Assembly: GCA_015066395.1 (NCBI GenBank)
Contig: SVOL01000002.1
Span: forward strand, 62,001 to 126,000
Direction of reading: 5' to 3'
Origin: Oscillospiraceae bacterium
GTDB lineage: Bacteria; Bacillota; Clostridia; Oscillospirales; Acutalibacteraceae
Length of the DNA stretch: 64,000 nt
The notes under the pieces were generated by a model. The model worked only from the letters and a program-made list of their open reading frames with translations, made no database searches and was not told the origin of the DNA. Position 1 is the stretch's first letter. Every line of letters begins with the position of its first letter. Below, one piece after another: positions 25,672 to 33,527 of this stretch. The position numbers and the translations under genes were made by a program.

Positions 25672-26840
25672 TACATAATCACATACATAAACACAGTAAG
25701 TATCAAAAGAAATCCGAAATTGAAGGCGGTGAACATTCCGAGATAATAGCCTACCTTTTGAGGGTTATGGTTCGTGTACTCTCTGAATGTAATAAGACTG
25801 GCTAACGACGCAATCAGCGTTCCTGCTCCGCCGATATTGACACCAACTAACAACTCGCGGTAGTTATCGGTAAACTCAGACAGCAAAATGGCCGACGGCA
25901 CGTTGCTGATGCACTGGCACGACAGCACCGAAAACAGCAGAGTGCTCTCTTCCAACAACAGCGAAAAGAAATTTATAACGGCATCGATCCGAGCCATATT
26001 GCCGGCAAAAATAAAGAAGAAAACAAACGTCAAAAGCAGAGGATAGTCGACCTTTTTGATTGCATCACGGTCGGCAAATATCAAGCAGATAGGAATAACT
26101 ATCAAGCCTATCCAATAAGGTATTCCTCTGAACACAATTGCAATAGAAAGCGCAAAAAGCACTAAATAAAACACGGTTCTGAGCTTCGGCAGTTTGGCTT
26201 CCTCACCCTTTATTTCCAGCGGCTCCGATTTTACAAACACAAGACAGCAAATGGTTATCAACGCTACCGACAACAAAAACGGAGGCAGCATTATACCCAT
26301 AAACTCCAGATTCGGAATGTTGAATTTAGAATACAAATAGAGGTTCTGCGGATTGCCGAACGGTGTCAGCATTCCGCCCAAATTCGCGGCAATGTTCTGC
26401 ATTATAAAGGTGAATGCCATATACTTTTGCTTGCCCGTATCATGCAACACAAAGAATCCCAACGGCAAAAATGTAAGCAATGCCATATCATTGGCGATAA
26501 GCATTGAGCCGATAAAGGTGATGTACACTAACGCCAGGATGCTCAGTCTCGCGGTCTTAAAACACGCGACTATGCCTTGAGCTAACGTGTAGAAAAAGCG
26601 GATGTTTTTGAGCGCGCAGACTACAGCTAAAACACAAAACAAACAGGTCAACGTTTTAAAGTCGAAATAACTGAGATACTCAGCATCAACGGGTACAAAA
26701 AAGCTTGTAACCAAAGCCGCTGAAAATGCAACGGTCAAAACCGCGTTTTTCTTTAAAAACTGCAAAACAAAATATAACGCCGACGGCAACGAAATGTGCG
26801 GCAATTTGCGAGCGACCACCCTGCTGCTCAAAACCTCCAC
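25671..26840 (-). CDS. SLC13/ArsB-type ion permease
   Basis: 389 residues, about ten hydrophobic segments. It has ANDMALLTFLPLG and LGGMLTPFGNPQNLYLYS, matching the hairpin/clamp signature of the IT superfamily (citrate, arsenite and Na+/H+ antiporter-like). ISNVPSAILLSEF gives the second repeat motif (usually NVP(A/T)). The substrate is unknown; dicarboxylate or cation transport are both possible. The start at GTG 26840 is uncertain because the GGAGG nearby overlaps the first codons. Confidence 0.82.
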   Translation of the reverse strand: MEVLSSRVVARKLPHISLPSALYFVLQFLKKNAVLTVAFSAALVTSFFVPVDAEYLSYFDFKTLTCLFCVLAVVCALKNIRFFYTLAQGIVACFKTARLSILALVYITFIGSMLIANDMALLTFLPLGFFVLHDTGKQKYMAFTFIMQNIAANLGGMLTPFGNPQNLYLYSKFNIPNLEFMGIMLPPFLLSVALITICCLVFVKSEPLEIKGEEAKLPKLRTVFYLVLFALSIAIVFRGIPYWIGLIVIPICLIFADRDAIKKVDYPLLLTFVFFFIFAGNMARIDAVINFFSLLLEESTLLFSVLSCQCISNVPSAILLSEFTDNYRELLVGVNIGGAGTLIASLASLITFREYTNHNPQKVGYYLGMFTAFNFGFLLILTVFMYVIM

Positions 26841-26868
26841 CCCCTATTTCTTAATACACAACGTCGGT

Positions 26869-26897
26869 ATTCTACCACAACTTATTTAAAATTGCAA
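26869..26897 (-). promoter_or_regulatory. Promoter of the SLC13-type permease
   Basis: TTGCAA (26897-26892), 17-bp spacer and TAGAAT (26874-26869), reading leftward. Confidence 0.6.
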
Positions 26898-26955
26898 GAA
26901 AAAATCCGCCAGGAATTAGTATTGAGGTAAAAATGCATAAGTAATAGATAAAAAT

Positions 26956-26985
26956 AAGCCCCAAGGACTTGCGTCCTTAGGGCTT
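26956..26985 (-). terminator. Terminator after the hypothetical membrane protein
   Basis: A 13-bp stem with one mismatch (26956-26968 with 26973-26985), loop TTGC, followed leftward by a U-rich tract (ATTTTTA). Confidence 0.75.
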
Positions 26986-27042
26986 TGGGTGTTTTGAACT
27001 TAATGGCACGAATAAAATGTGCCTGAAAACCGAGAATTTATC

Positions 27043-27564
27043 CTACTCTGTCGGTACGTTATCATCTGCTATATATATGCTCCATACATATACACCGTCA
27101 TTTGGTATTTCGCCGTATTTAATAATCAATTTCTCGTCACTTTCAAAATGTTTAATAACCTCGGAAGGAAATGTGTTACTTGGAGCAATTGTTACACCAT
27201 CAACCAATAATACAACCGTATATCCCTCAAAAGAGTCTCTATAATACTCCTCTTCACAAGAAATAAGTTCTATGTTCCCCTCTAAACAAGAAGCGTTTCC
27301 TTTTTCCATTTGATAATCGTAAGATGCGCTCTTTATAAACATATTCCCGAACAATAGCGAGCCAACAATTGGCACAAAAGAAATCACTACAAAAATTGCC
27401 AAAAGTATACGGGGAAACTTCATATTGGATTTACGGTATGCTTTTATTTGACAAGCAAAATAACGGATCAAAGCAAACGCAATAGCAGCAAACAAAATGG
27501 CACCCAAAGCGTATATAACATTCATCGTCATATTATATGATGATTGAAAAGTGTATATCTGCAT
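27043..27564 (-). CDS. Hypothetical two-helix membrane protein
   Basis: 173 residues with two membrane segments (about 15-37 and 48-70) and an outside domain of about 100 residues rich in beta strands (YTVVLLVDGVTIAPSNTFP, EKLIIKYGEIPNDGVYVWSI). I do not recognise a family. GGTGATG precedes the ATG at 27564; an internal ATG at codon 12 is also possible. It is monocistronic with a promoter and a terminator. Codon use looks slightly more AT-rich than neighbours, consistent with recent acquisition, but this was not measured. Confidence 0.65.
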   Translation of the reverse strand: MQIYTFQSSYNMTMNVIYALGAILFAAIAFALIRYFACQIKAYRKSNMKFPRILLAIFVVISFVPIVGSLLFGNMFIKSASYDYQMEKGNASCLEGNIELISCEEEYYRDSFEGYTVVLLVDGVTIAPSNTFPSEVIKHFESDEKLIIKYGEIPNDGVYVWSIYIADDNVPTE

Positions 27565-27584
27565 ATCATCACCACATTGCGTGT

Positions 27585-27613
27585 ATTATAGCATAAAAGC
27601 GGTAAAGCCGCAA
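27585..27613 (-). promoter_or_regulatory. Promoter of the hypothetical membrane protein
   Basis: TTGCGG (27613-27608), 17-bp spacer and TATAAT (27590-27585), reading leftward. Confidence 0.6.
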
Positions 27614-27615
27614 TA

Positions 27616-27710
27616 CCTCTTCACTATTCACTATTACTTCTTACTTGCCAAAAATCCCGTTCACATTTTTTAGTGAAAAGTGAATAGTGAAAAGTGAATA
27701 GTGAAAAAGT
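27616..27710. repeat. AGTGAATAGTGAAA direct/inverted repeat tract
   Basis: The unit AGTGAATAGTGAAA occurs in tandem at about 27675-27707, and its complement (TTCACTATTCACTATT) lies at about 27620-27637. Together they form a long imperfect hairpin. This type of tract recurs in clostridial genomes as a small dispersed repeat. No gene is present in it. Confidence 0.6.
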
Positions 27711-27741
27711 AAAATCCCGAACGCTTTCGCATTCGGGATTT
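27711..27741 (-). terminator. Terminator of the tRNA cluster
   Basis: Stem AAATCCCGAA/TTCGGGATTT (27712-27721 with 27732-27741), followed leftward by TTTTACTTTTTC. It ends the leftward tRNA transcript 2 bp after tRNA-Cys. Confidence 0.8.
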
Positions 27742-27742
27742 T

Positions 27743-27816
27743 TGGAGGCGCCACCCAGATTTGAACTGGGGGTAAAGGCTTTGCAGGCCTCTGCCTTACC
27801 ACTTGGCGATGGCGCC
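27743..27816 (-). tRNA. tRNA-Cys (GCA)
   Basis: A full cloverleaf reads leftward from 27816 with acceptor GGCGCCA, anticodon loop CTGCAAA (GCA), T-arm GTTCAAATC, U73 discriminator (usual for Cys) and an encoded CCA at 27745-27743. Confidence 0.97.
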
Positions 27817-27830
27817 GTATTAAGTTTAAA

Positions 27831-27865
27831 AAATGTGGGACGCTTAAAAGCGTTTTAAGCGTCCC
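27831..27865 (-). terminator. Terminator-like hairpin between tRNA-Gly and tRNA-Cys
   Basis: A perfect 13-bp stem (27837-27849 with 27853-27865) with loop GCG, followed leftward by ACATTTTTT. It may end part of the transcript or guide processing. No separate tRNA-Cys promoter is obvious. Confidence 0.55.
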
Positions 27866-27868
27866 GTT

Positions 27869-27944
27869 TGGAGCGGATTACGAGGCTCGAACTCGCTACC
27901 TCCACCTTGGCAAGGTGGCGCTCTACCAGATGAGCTAAATCCGC
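27869..27944 (-). tRNA. tRNA-Gly (GCC)
   Basis: The cloverleaf has acceptor GCGGATT/AATCCGC, anticodon loop TTGCCAA (GCC), T-loop TTCGAGC and an encoded CCA at 27871-27869. Confidence 0.97.
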
Positions 27945-27948
27945 AAAA

Positions 27949-28024
27949 TGGTGCCTCCGATCGGAATCGAACCAATGACACGGGGATTTTCAGTCCCCTG
28001 CTCTACCTACTGAGCTACAGAGGC
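27949..28024 (-). tRNA. tRNA-Phe (GAA)
   Basis: The cloverleaf has acceptor GCCTCTG/CGGAGGC, anticodon loop CTGAAAA (GAA), T-loop TTCGATT, A73 and an encoded CCA. A73 is compatible with the UGGU bulge of the Phe-type T-box in this window. Confidence 0.97.
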
Positions 28025-28030
28025 GTAAGT

Positions 28031-28107
28031 TGGCGACCTGGATGGGGCTCGAACCCACGACCTCTAGCGTGACAGGCTAGCGTTCTAACCAACTGAACTA
28101 CCAGGCC
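28031..28107 (-). tRNA. tRNA-Asp (GTC)
   Basis: The cloverleaf has acceptor GGCCTGG/CCAGGTC, anticodon loop CTGTCAC (GTC), G73 as expected for Asp, and an encoded CCA. Confidence 0.97.
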
Positions 28108-28113
28108 ACCTAA

Positions 28114-28189
28114 TGGTGGGAACAACAGGGCTCGAACCTGTGACCCTCTGCTTGTAAGGCAGATGCTCTCCCAGCTGAGCTATGCTCCC
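28114..28189 (-). tRNA. tRNA-Val (TAC)
   Basis: The cloverleaf has acceptor GGGAGCA, anticodon loop CTTACAA (TAC), T-loop TTCGAGC, A73 and an encoded CCA. It is the first tRNA of the five-gene leftward cluster Val-Asp-Phe-Gly-Cys. Confidence 0.97.
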
Positions 28190-28226
28190 ATCTACGCAGG
28201 TTACTGTACCACCGGCGACGAATGAT

Positions 28227-28255
28227 ATATTAACACATTAAGCGGCTTTTGTCAA
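28227..28255 (-). promoter_or_regulatory. Promoter of the tRNA cluster
   Basis: TTGACA (28255-28250), 17-bp spacer and TAATAT (28232-28227), about 38 bp upstream of tRNA-Val. Confidence 0.8.
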
Positions 28256-28273
28256 CACTTTTTTATAAAATTT

Positions 28274-29149
28274 TTATACTTTTTTTGAGATTATTTTTTT
28301 GAGCTCGTCGACACTGAAATTATAACGTTCGTTACAGAAATGGCACACCACTTCGGCACCCTTGCCGTCGTCGACCATCTCCTGCAGATCCTCGACACTA
28401 AGTCCTGCAATCGCCTTTTCGGTTCTATCGCGGCTACATTTACATTCGTATGAAACTTCCTCGGTATAAAGAACCTCGTATTCGAACTTTTTGAGTGCAA
28501 GCTTCAGAATATCCTCCGGAGTCTTGCCGTCGGACAGCATCTTTGTGACCGATTCGAGATCCTTTATAGACTCCTCAAGCTTTACGATATCCGACTCTAA
28601 TGCACCGGGCAACAACTGTATAATAAATCCGCCGGCCGCATTAACAGTAAGGTCCGGATTCACAAGCACACCCAGAGCGCACACAGTCGGTATCTGCTCG
28701 CTCACTGCATAATAAGCAGTAATATCCTCAGCGATCTCACCCGAAGTCAAAGGGATCTGACCGACATAAGGTTCTTTCATTCCAAGATCCTTAATAACGA
28801 CCAACGTACCCGCACCAACGGCACCGCCTACATCCAGCTTACCCTTTGAGTTCAACGGCAGTTCAACAACGGGATTAGTAGCGTATCCTCTGACGTTTCC
28901 GTGCGAATCCGAAACAGCAACCAACGTTCCGGCAGGACCCTCACCCATAACACGCAAAGTGAGCGATCCGTCCTCGGTCTTTAACATATTGCCCATCATT
29001 GAAGCCGCGGTAAGCAATCTGCCCAAAGCGGCAGTAATGACCGCCGAAGTCTTATGATACCCCTCGGCCTTATTTACAACATCGGTCGTGTCAACGCAAG
29101 TAGCCATAACGGCACCGTCGTTAGTTATACATCTGATAAGTTTTCCCAT
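28274..29149 (-). CDS. hslO: Redox-regulated chaperone Hsp33
   Basis: 291 residues, full length. The C-terminal redox switch has the four zinc cysteines as CKC (about 238-240) and CHFC (about 271-274), matching the CxC and CxxC of Hsp33. The N-terminal domain has the typical GRLLTAASMMGNMLK and GEGPAGTLVAVSD segments. On oxidation Hsp33 releases zinc, dimerises and holds unfolded proteins. It follows the methyltransferase gene by 2 bp. Confidence 0.96.
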   Translation of the reverse strand: MGKLIRCITNDGAVMATCVDTTDVVNKAEGYHKTSAVITAALGRLLTAASMMGNMLKTEDGSLTLRVMGEGPAGTLVAVSDSHGNVRGYATNPVVELPLNSKGKLDVGGAVGAGTLVVIKDLGMKEPYVGQIPLTSGEIAEDITAYYAVSEQIPTVCALGVLVNPDLTVNAAGGFIIQLLPGALESDIVKLEESIKDLESVTKMLSDGKTPEDILKLALKKFEYEVLYTEEVSYECKCSRDRTEKAIAGLSVEDLQEMVDDGKGAEVVCHFCNERYNFSVDELKKIISKKV

Positions 29150-29151
29150 AA

Positions 29152-29895
29152 CTATCTCTTTCTTGTAACAAAAATTATTCTATCGTCAATAGATTTTGCA
29201 TCCGCTTCGCTCATATCTGACAGCACCGCCAAAACCTCAAGTCCCGCATCTTCGCAAGTCTTAGTCAAAAACGGCACGCTATACGCTCTTTCGGAAAATT
29301 CCTCTCCCGAACGTCGGTAGCTTCCGTCGCCGTTTCTTTTGAAGAAATCAAGAGAAATATCAACTATTCCCTCTTCGTCGCACTCAGAGCAATTCCAAAC
29401 GCAGTAAACGTCTTCCTCATCGCAGACAAAAGTATTGCCCGACAAGATTTCCCTGTGCTTGTACTCGGTATTAACGTCGAAAATAAAAAGCCTCTCAGGT
29501 TCCAAAAACAGCGAGACCTTGGCTATCGATTCACACAGCTCTTCTTCGTCTATAATGTGATTAAGACTGTCAAGACAGCAGATAGCACCGTCCACCGTGC
29601 CGTAAAGGTCAAGTTCGGCGGCCGACTGGCAGAGCAGCAACGCCTCTCGGTTCTCATCACTAAAGCGTGAGCGTGCGACATCCAGCATTTCGGGGCTTAT
29701 ATCAACACCGATAACGTCTATGCCGCATTTTTGAAACTGCAACGAAAAACCGCCGGTTCCACACGCCAAATCAAGCAGCAAGGTGGGCTGGCGGTCATAC
29801 TTTTTAAAAAGCGACAGCAGGTACTCTGTCCTTCGTGCATAATCGACATCGGATTGCAACGAATCATAGACGTCGGCAAATTCAGAATAACTCAT
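29152..29895 (-). CDS. Class I SAM-dependent methyltransferase
   Basis: 247 residues. The Rossmann SAM-binding motif LLDLACGTGGFSLQF (about 40-54) is followed by VIGVDISPEMLDVAR (motif II acid) and GAICCLDSLNHI. Such YxxB-like methyltransferases act on small molecules, proteins or RNA. The substrate is unknown. It sits in a YerC-methyltransferase-hslO operon, and its start overlaps the YerC stop (ATGA). Confidence 0.87.
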   Translation of the reverse strand: MSYSEFADVYDSLQSDVDYARRTEYLLSLFKKYDRQPTLLLDLACGTGGFSLQFQKCGIDVIGVDISPEMLDVARSRFSDENREALLLCQSAAELDLYGTVDGAICCLDSLNHIIDEEELCESIAKVSLFLEPERLFIFDVNTEYKHREILSGNTFVCDEEDVYCVWNCSECDEEGIVDISLDFFKRNGDGSYRRSGEEFSERAYSVPFLTKTCEDAGLEVLAVLSDMSEADAKSIDDRIIFVTRKR

Positions 29896-30182
29896 TTCGA
29901 CTCTTCCAAACGGTCAAAAACAAAAGTGTATCCGTCATTACCGTAATTGAGCGAACGGTTAACACGGCTGATCGTAGCGGTGCTGGCTCCGGTTTCAGTA
30001 ACAATGTCACTGTAAACTCTGCCCTCTTTAAGCATTTTGGCAACCATTACTCGCTGAGCGATCGACTGAATTTCCTTAACGGTGCAGATATCTTCAAAAA
30101 AATCATAGCACTCGTCAAGAGTTTTAAGCGTCAGAATCGAGTTAAACAGAAGATCTGTATTTTCATTGCGGAACTTATTCAT
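29892..30182 (-). CDS. YerC/YecD family TrpR-like regulator
   Basis: 96 residues from ATG 30182 (GGTG upstream; longer readings to 30236 run through the promoter). The TrpR-type HTH is clear: TLDECYDFFEDICTVKEIQSI followed by RVMVAKMLKEGRVYSDI and TGASTATISRVNRSL as recognition helix. YerC proteins are short TrpR relatives of Firmicutes, and their ligand is not established. It is first in its operon, and an inverted repeat overlies its promoter, which suggests autoregulation. Confidence 0.9.
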   Translation of the reverse strand: MNKFRNENTDLLFNSILTLKTLDECYDFFEDICTVKEIQSIAQRVMVAKMLKEGRVYSDIVTETGASTATISRVNRSLNYGNDGYTFVFDRLEESK

Positions 30183-30204
30183 TTCACCACTACCTTTCGT
30201 TTTT

Positions 30205-30233
30205 AGTTTAACACAATAAAGTGTGAAAGTCAA
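30205..30233 (-). promoter_or_regulatory. Promoter of yerC-methyltransferase-hslO with overlapping inverted repeat
   Basis: TTGACT (30233-30228), 17-bp spacer and TAAACT (30210-30205). An imperfect inverted repeat (AACAC...GTGTGAA) fills the spacer and could be a repressor site. Confidence 0.65.
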
Positions 30234-30243
30234 CACAAAATAT

Positions 30244-30273
30244 AAAACCTCGGTGATTTCTCACCGAGGTTTT
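30244..30273 (-). terminator. Terminator of the rnj-ftsH operon
   Basis: A perfect 13-bp stem (30244-30256 with 30261-30273), loop TTTC, with a U-rich leftward tail, located 20 bp after the ftsH stop. Confidence 0.88.
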
Positions 30274-30292
30274 GGTTTTAAACGATATGAAT

Positions 30293-32155
30293 TTATTCGG
30301 CCATAATGGCTCTGAAGTCATCGCCACTGATCTTTTCCTCAAGGAAAAGACGTCCTGCGACCTTGTGGACCTTCTCCATATTATTATTAAGAATTTCCTT
30401 TGCTTTTTCGTACTGCTGCATAACAATGTCACGAACCTCAGTGTCAATAAGTGCGGCAGTATTCTCGGAGTAATTAGGAGTTGACGAGAAATCACGTCCC
30501 AAAAATACTTCATTATTGCCCGTTCCAAGCTTAACAAGGCCGATCTTCGCACTCATACCGAACTTGGTAACCATATTGTGCGCCATTTCGGTAGCACGCT
30601 CAATATCATTTGAAGCACCTGTGCAAATATCGTCCTGGGTCAGTTCCTCTGCGGCACGTCCGCCGAGCAGAGAGCAGATATCCTCTTCCATCTTGGTCTT
30701 AGAGATGTGACCGTTATCCTCTTCGGGCAGGTACATTGTAAAGCCTGCGGCCATACCTCTCGGAATAATAGAGATCTGATGCACGGGATCCTGAGTCGGC
30801 AGGAAGTAGGAAACGACCGCGTGACCTGCTTCGTGATAAGAGGTGATCTTCTTATCATTCTCCTTAATAACTCTCGACTTCTTTTCGGCACCCATCATTA
30901 CCTTGACAGTAGCCTCTTCGATATCCCGCTCGATAATAGCCTTGCGGTTAGCGCGGGCAGCCAACAAAGCGGCTTCATTCAAAAGGTTCTCAAGATCGGC
31001 ACCCGTAAAGCCGGATGTAGATTTTGCGATGGTCTTCAGGTTTACATCGGGACCTAACGGCTTTCCTCTGGCGTGGACCTTCAATATCTCTTCTCTACCC
31101 TTGACATCGGGATAGTTGACCATTATCTGACGGTCGAAACGACCGGGACGAAGCAATGCCCTATCCAGAATATCGGGACGGTTGGTGGCGGCAATGATAA
31201 TAACACCCTCGTTAGCGCCGAAGCCATCCATTTCAACCAACAACTGGTTCAAAGTCTGCTCACGTTCATCGTGACCGCCGCCAAGACCTGCACCTCTCTG
31301 ACGACCGACGGCGTCGATCTCATCGATAAAAATGATGGCAGGAGCGTGCTTTTTAGCCTGGTCAAACAGATCGCGGACACGGGAAGCACCGACACCGACA
31401 AACATTTCAACAAAGTCGGAACCCGAGATCGAGAAGAACGGAACACCGGCTTCACCTGCAACCGCACGTGCAAGCAGGGTCTTACCCGTTCCCGGAGGAC
31501 CTACGAGCAGTACGCCTTTGGGAATCCTTGCACCCAATTCGTTGAACTTCTTGGGATCTTTTAAGAACTGCACCAGCTCTGACATTTCTTCCTTTTCCTC
31601 GTCAGCGCCGGCAACGTCGGCAAAGGTGGTCTTGCGCTTGTCGTCCTCAGCCTTTTTGATACGTGCTTTGCCGAACGACATGGTCTTGTCGCCGCCCATG
31701 GCTCCACCCATTTTACGCATCATAAAAATGAATGCAACAATGATGATCACAAACATTATAACGGTCGGAAGCATACTTTCAAGCCATGCGCCCTCGTTAC
31801 CGCGGTCGTAGTTATAGTCAATATCCAGCTGTTCCTTCTGTTCGGGACTGAGATCGGGATTATTGATAACAGCGGTGTTATACACGCGCACAGCCTCGGC
31901 GATATCATCGTAGAATATCTGCGCACTTGCAACGGTGACAGTATGTTTCTGGTTATCGGCACGGGTCACATAATTGAGTTTTCCGCTGTAAAGGTTAAGC
32001 TTGAACTCGCTGACCTGACCGCTCTGCACCATTTCTACAACGGTGGAGTAATCGACCGTTTCTTTTCGCTCCGAACGGTACATAACGCCGACTATGACTA
32101 AAACCAAGATCAGCGGTACACCGACGTAAAGCAGAATTTTCTTAAATTTGCTCAC
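30293..32155 (-). CDS. ftsH: ATP-dependent zinc metalloprotease FtsH
   Basis: 620 residues. Two membrane segments (about 7-26 and 132-150) flank a small outside domain. The AAA module has [18 protein letters not shown] (Walker A about 217-225), [15 protein letters not shown] (Walker B) and the second region of homology [20 protein letters not shown]. The zinc site HEAGH lies at about 441-445. It degrades membrane and regulatory proteins. It is last in a six-gene leftward operon, after tilS, an arrangement common in Firmicutes. Confidence 0.97.
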   Translation of the reverse strand: MSKFKKILLYVGVPLILVLVIVGVMYRSERKETVDYSTVVEMVQSGQVSEFKLNLYSGKLNYVTRADNQKHTVTVASAQIFYDDIAEAVRVYNTAVINNPDLSPEQKEQLDIDYNYDRGNEGAWLESMLPTVIMFVIIIVAFIFMMRKMGGAMGGDKTMSFGKARIKKAEDDKRKTTFADVAGADEEKEEMSELVQFLKDPKKFNELGARIPKGVLLVGPPGTGKTLLARAVAGEAGVPFFSISGSDFVEMFVGVGASRVRDLFDQAKKHAPAIIFIDEIDAVGRQRGAGLGGGHDEREQTLNQLLVEMDGFGANEGVIIIAATNRPDILDRALLRPGRFDRQIMVNYPDVKGREEILKVHARGKPLGPDVNLKTIAKSTSGFTGADLENLLNEAALLAARANRKAIIERDIEEATVKVMMGAEKKSRVIKENDKKITSYHEAGHAVVSYFLPTQDPVHQISIIPRGMAAGFTMYLPEEDNGHISKTKMEEDICSLLGGRAAEELTQDDICTGASNDIERATEMAHNMVTKFGMSAKIGLVKLGTGNNEVFLGRDFSSTPNYSENTAALIDTEVRDIVMQQYEKAKEILNNNMEKVHKVAGRLFLEEKISGDDFRAIMAE

Positions 32156-32177
32156 TTAAAGGTTCCTCCATTATTCT

Positions 32178-33521
32178 TTAGACAAAGTTATTTTCTTCGA
32201 TTTCGATCAGAAGCACATTTTCAGTATCACGATCGACGGCGGCACGCTCGTCAACGCCAAAGCCTGACAACCACAAAACGCCGTTATCGTCGCTGAGTAC
32301 TACAAGACTGTCGCGTTCAGCACGCCCGAGACCTCTTTCGTTTAAAAGATTTTTGAAGGTCTTGGTACAGCCTCGACCGACAAGACGGATCTTATCACCG
32401 GGCAAACGGCTTCTTAAATACAGTCTGCCACATATTTTATCATAATCTATCGCATTTTCAATAGACAAATTGTTAACATTTGGCATTTTTTTAAAATTTT
32501 CAACACTACGCAACCTCAAAGTGCAGTTACCGCACAAAAAAGGCAGACTGTCGACCGCAACTAAAAAAGCATCCGCAGACACACGCGGTTCCTCAAACCT
32601 CAACACACCGTTTTTTAAAACCGCAAAGCAGCCACTTTTAACACTCTGGCGTGGAGTGTCTTTTTCGCTCATACTAAGGACAGCCTCAATATGAATATGC
32701 TCCAACCGCAGTGATAATTCTTTTTCTGCCAAAAGAGCCACTACTCGGTACTGCAAGGACGGGTGCAAAGATTGTACTTCGTCTATATTAAGACCGCCGT
32801 CGCGATAGCATTTTCGGAACGCTTTTTCGGCTTCTTCGGCTAAAAAAGATTCGTCCTGCCTCAAAATTTCACTCAACCGCGCCGTGTTTTCGACTGCCGC
32901 GGAATTGACCTCTAAAAGTATAGGCACCGCGTTATGGCGGATCTTGTTTCGGGCATAAATATCCGAAAGATTAGAAGAATCCGTGCGGTACTGCAGACCC
33001 TTTTGAGTACAGTAGGCTTCAACCTCGCATCTCGTAACCGAGATCATCGGTCGGATTATCCTGCCACGGACAGGCGGAATACCGCAAAGACCGTGCAACC
33101 CCGTACCTCTTGCCATATTATAAAGCACGGTTTCGATATTATCGGTAGCGGTATGAGCAGTGGCTATCAGCCCCTTGCTGACACGCTCTAAAAATTCGTA
33201 TCTTTTCCTTCTTGCGGCAAGTTCAATGCTCTCACCCGAACGCTCGGATTCACTCTTTACGTCGACAGTTTCCGTAACAAGCGGAACCGAAAGCTTCTTG
33301 CAAAGCTCTCTCACAAACTCCTCATCACCGTCGGATTCCGCTCCTCTTAAAGAATGATTAAGATGTGCGGCAGTGATTTCCAGCCCGAACTCATCTCTTA
33401 ATTCAAGCAATACCGACAGCAAGGCAACCGAATCGGCACCGCCCGATAACGCAACGGTGACCGATCTTGAACCCTCAAACATATTATACCGCTTTACCGC
33501 CGCTTTAACCGATTCTAACAT
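32178..33521 (-). CDS. tilS: tRNA(Ile)-lysidine synthase
   Basis: 447 residues. The PP-loop motif ALSGGADSVALLSVL lies at about 24-38, and AAHLNHSLRGAESDGDE follows. C-terminal TilS domains carry KICGRLYLRSRLPGDKIRL. It converts C34 of tRNA-Ile (CAU) to lysidine so it reads AUA. GGGTGAT precedes the ATG. It lies between dnaB and ftsH. Confidence 0.94.
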   Translation of the reverse strand: MLESVKAAVKRYNMFEGSRSVTVALSGGADSVALLSVLLELRDEFGLEITAAHLNHSLRGAESDGDEEFVRELCKKLSVPLVTETVDVKSESERSGESIELAARRKRYEFLERVSKGLIATAHTATDNIETVLYNMARGTGLHGLCGIPPVRGRIIRPMISVTRCEVEAYCTQKGLQYRTDSSNLSDIYARNKIRHNAVPILLEVNSAAVENTARLSEILRQDESFLAEEAEKAFRKCYRDGGLNIDEVQSLHPSLQYRVVALLAEKELSLRLEHIHIEAVLSMSEKDTPRQSVKSGCFAVLKNGVLRFEEPRVSADAFLVAVDSLPFLCGNCTLRLRSVENFKKMPNVNNLSIENAIDYDKICGRLYLRSRLPGDKIRLVGRGCTKTFKNLLNERGLGRAERDSLVVLSDDNGVLWLSGFGVDERAAVDRDTENVLLIEIEENNFV

Positions 33522-33527
33522 TTAAAA

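Noticed and set aside
27616-27710. CRISPR array
   Set aside because: The repeats are short and nearly contiguous, with no regular unique spacers, and no cas genes are nearby.
30205-30233. Tryptophan operator controlled by TrpR
   Set aside because: The regulator is of the YerC type and no trp genes are present, so only a generic autoregulatory site is proposed.
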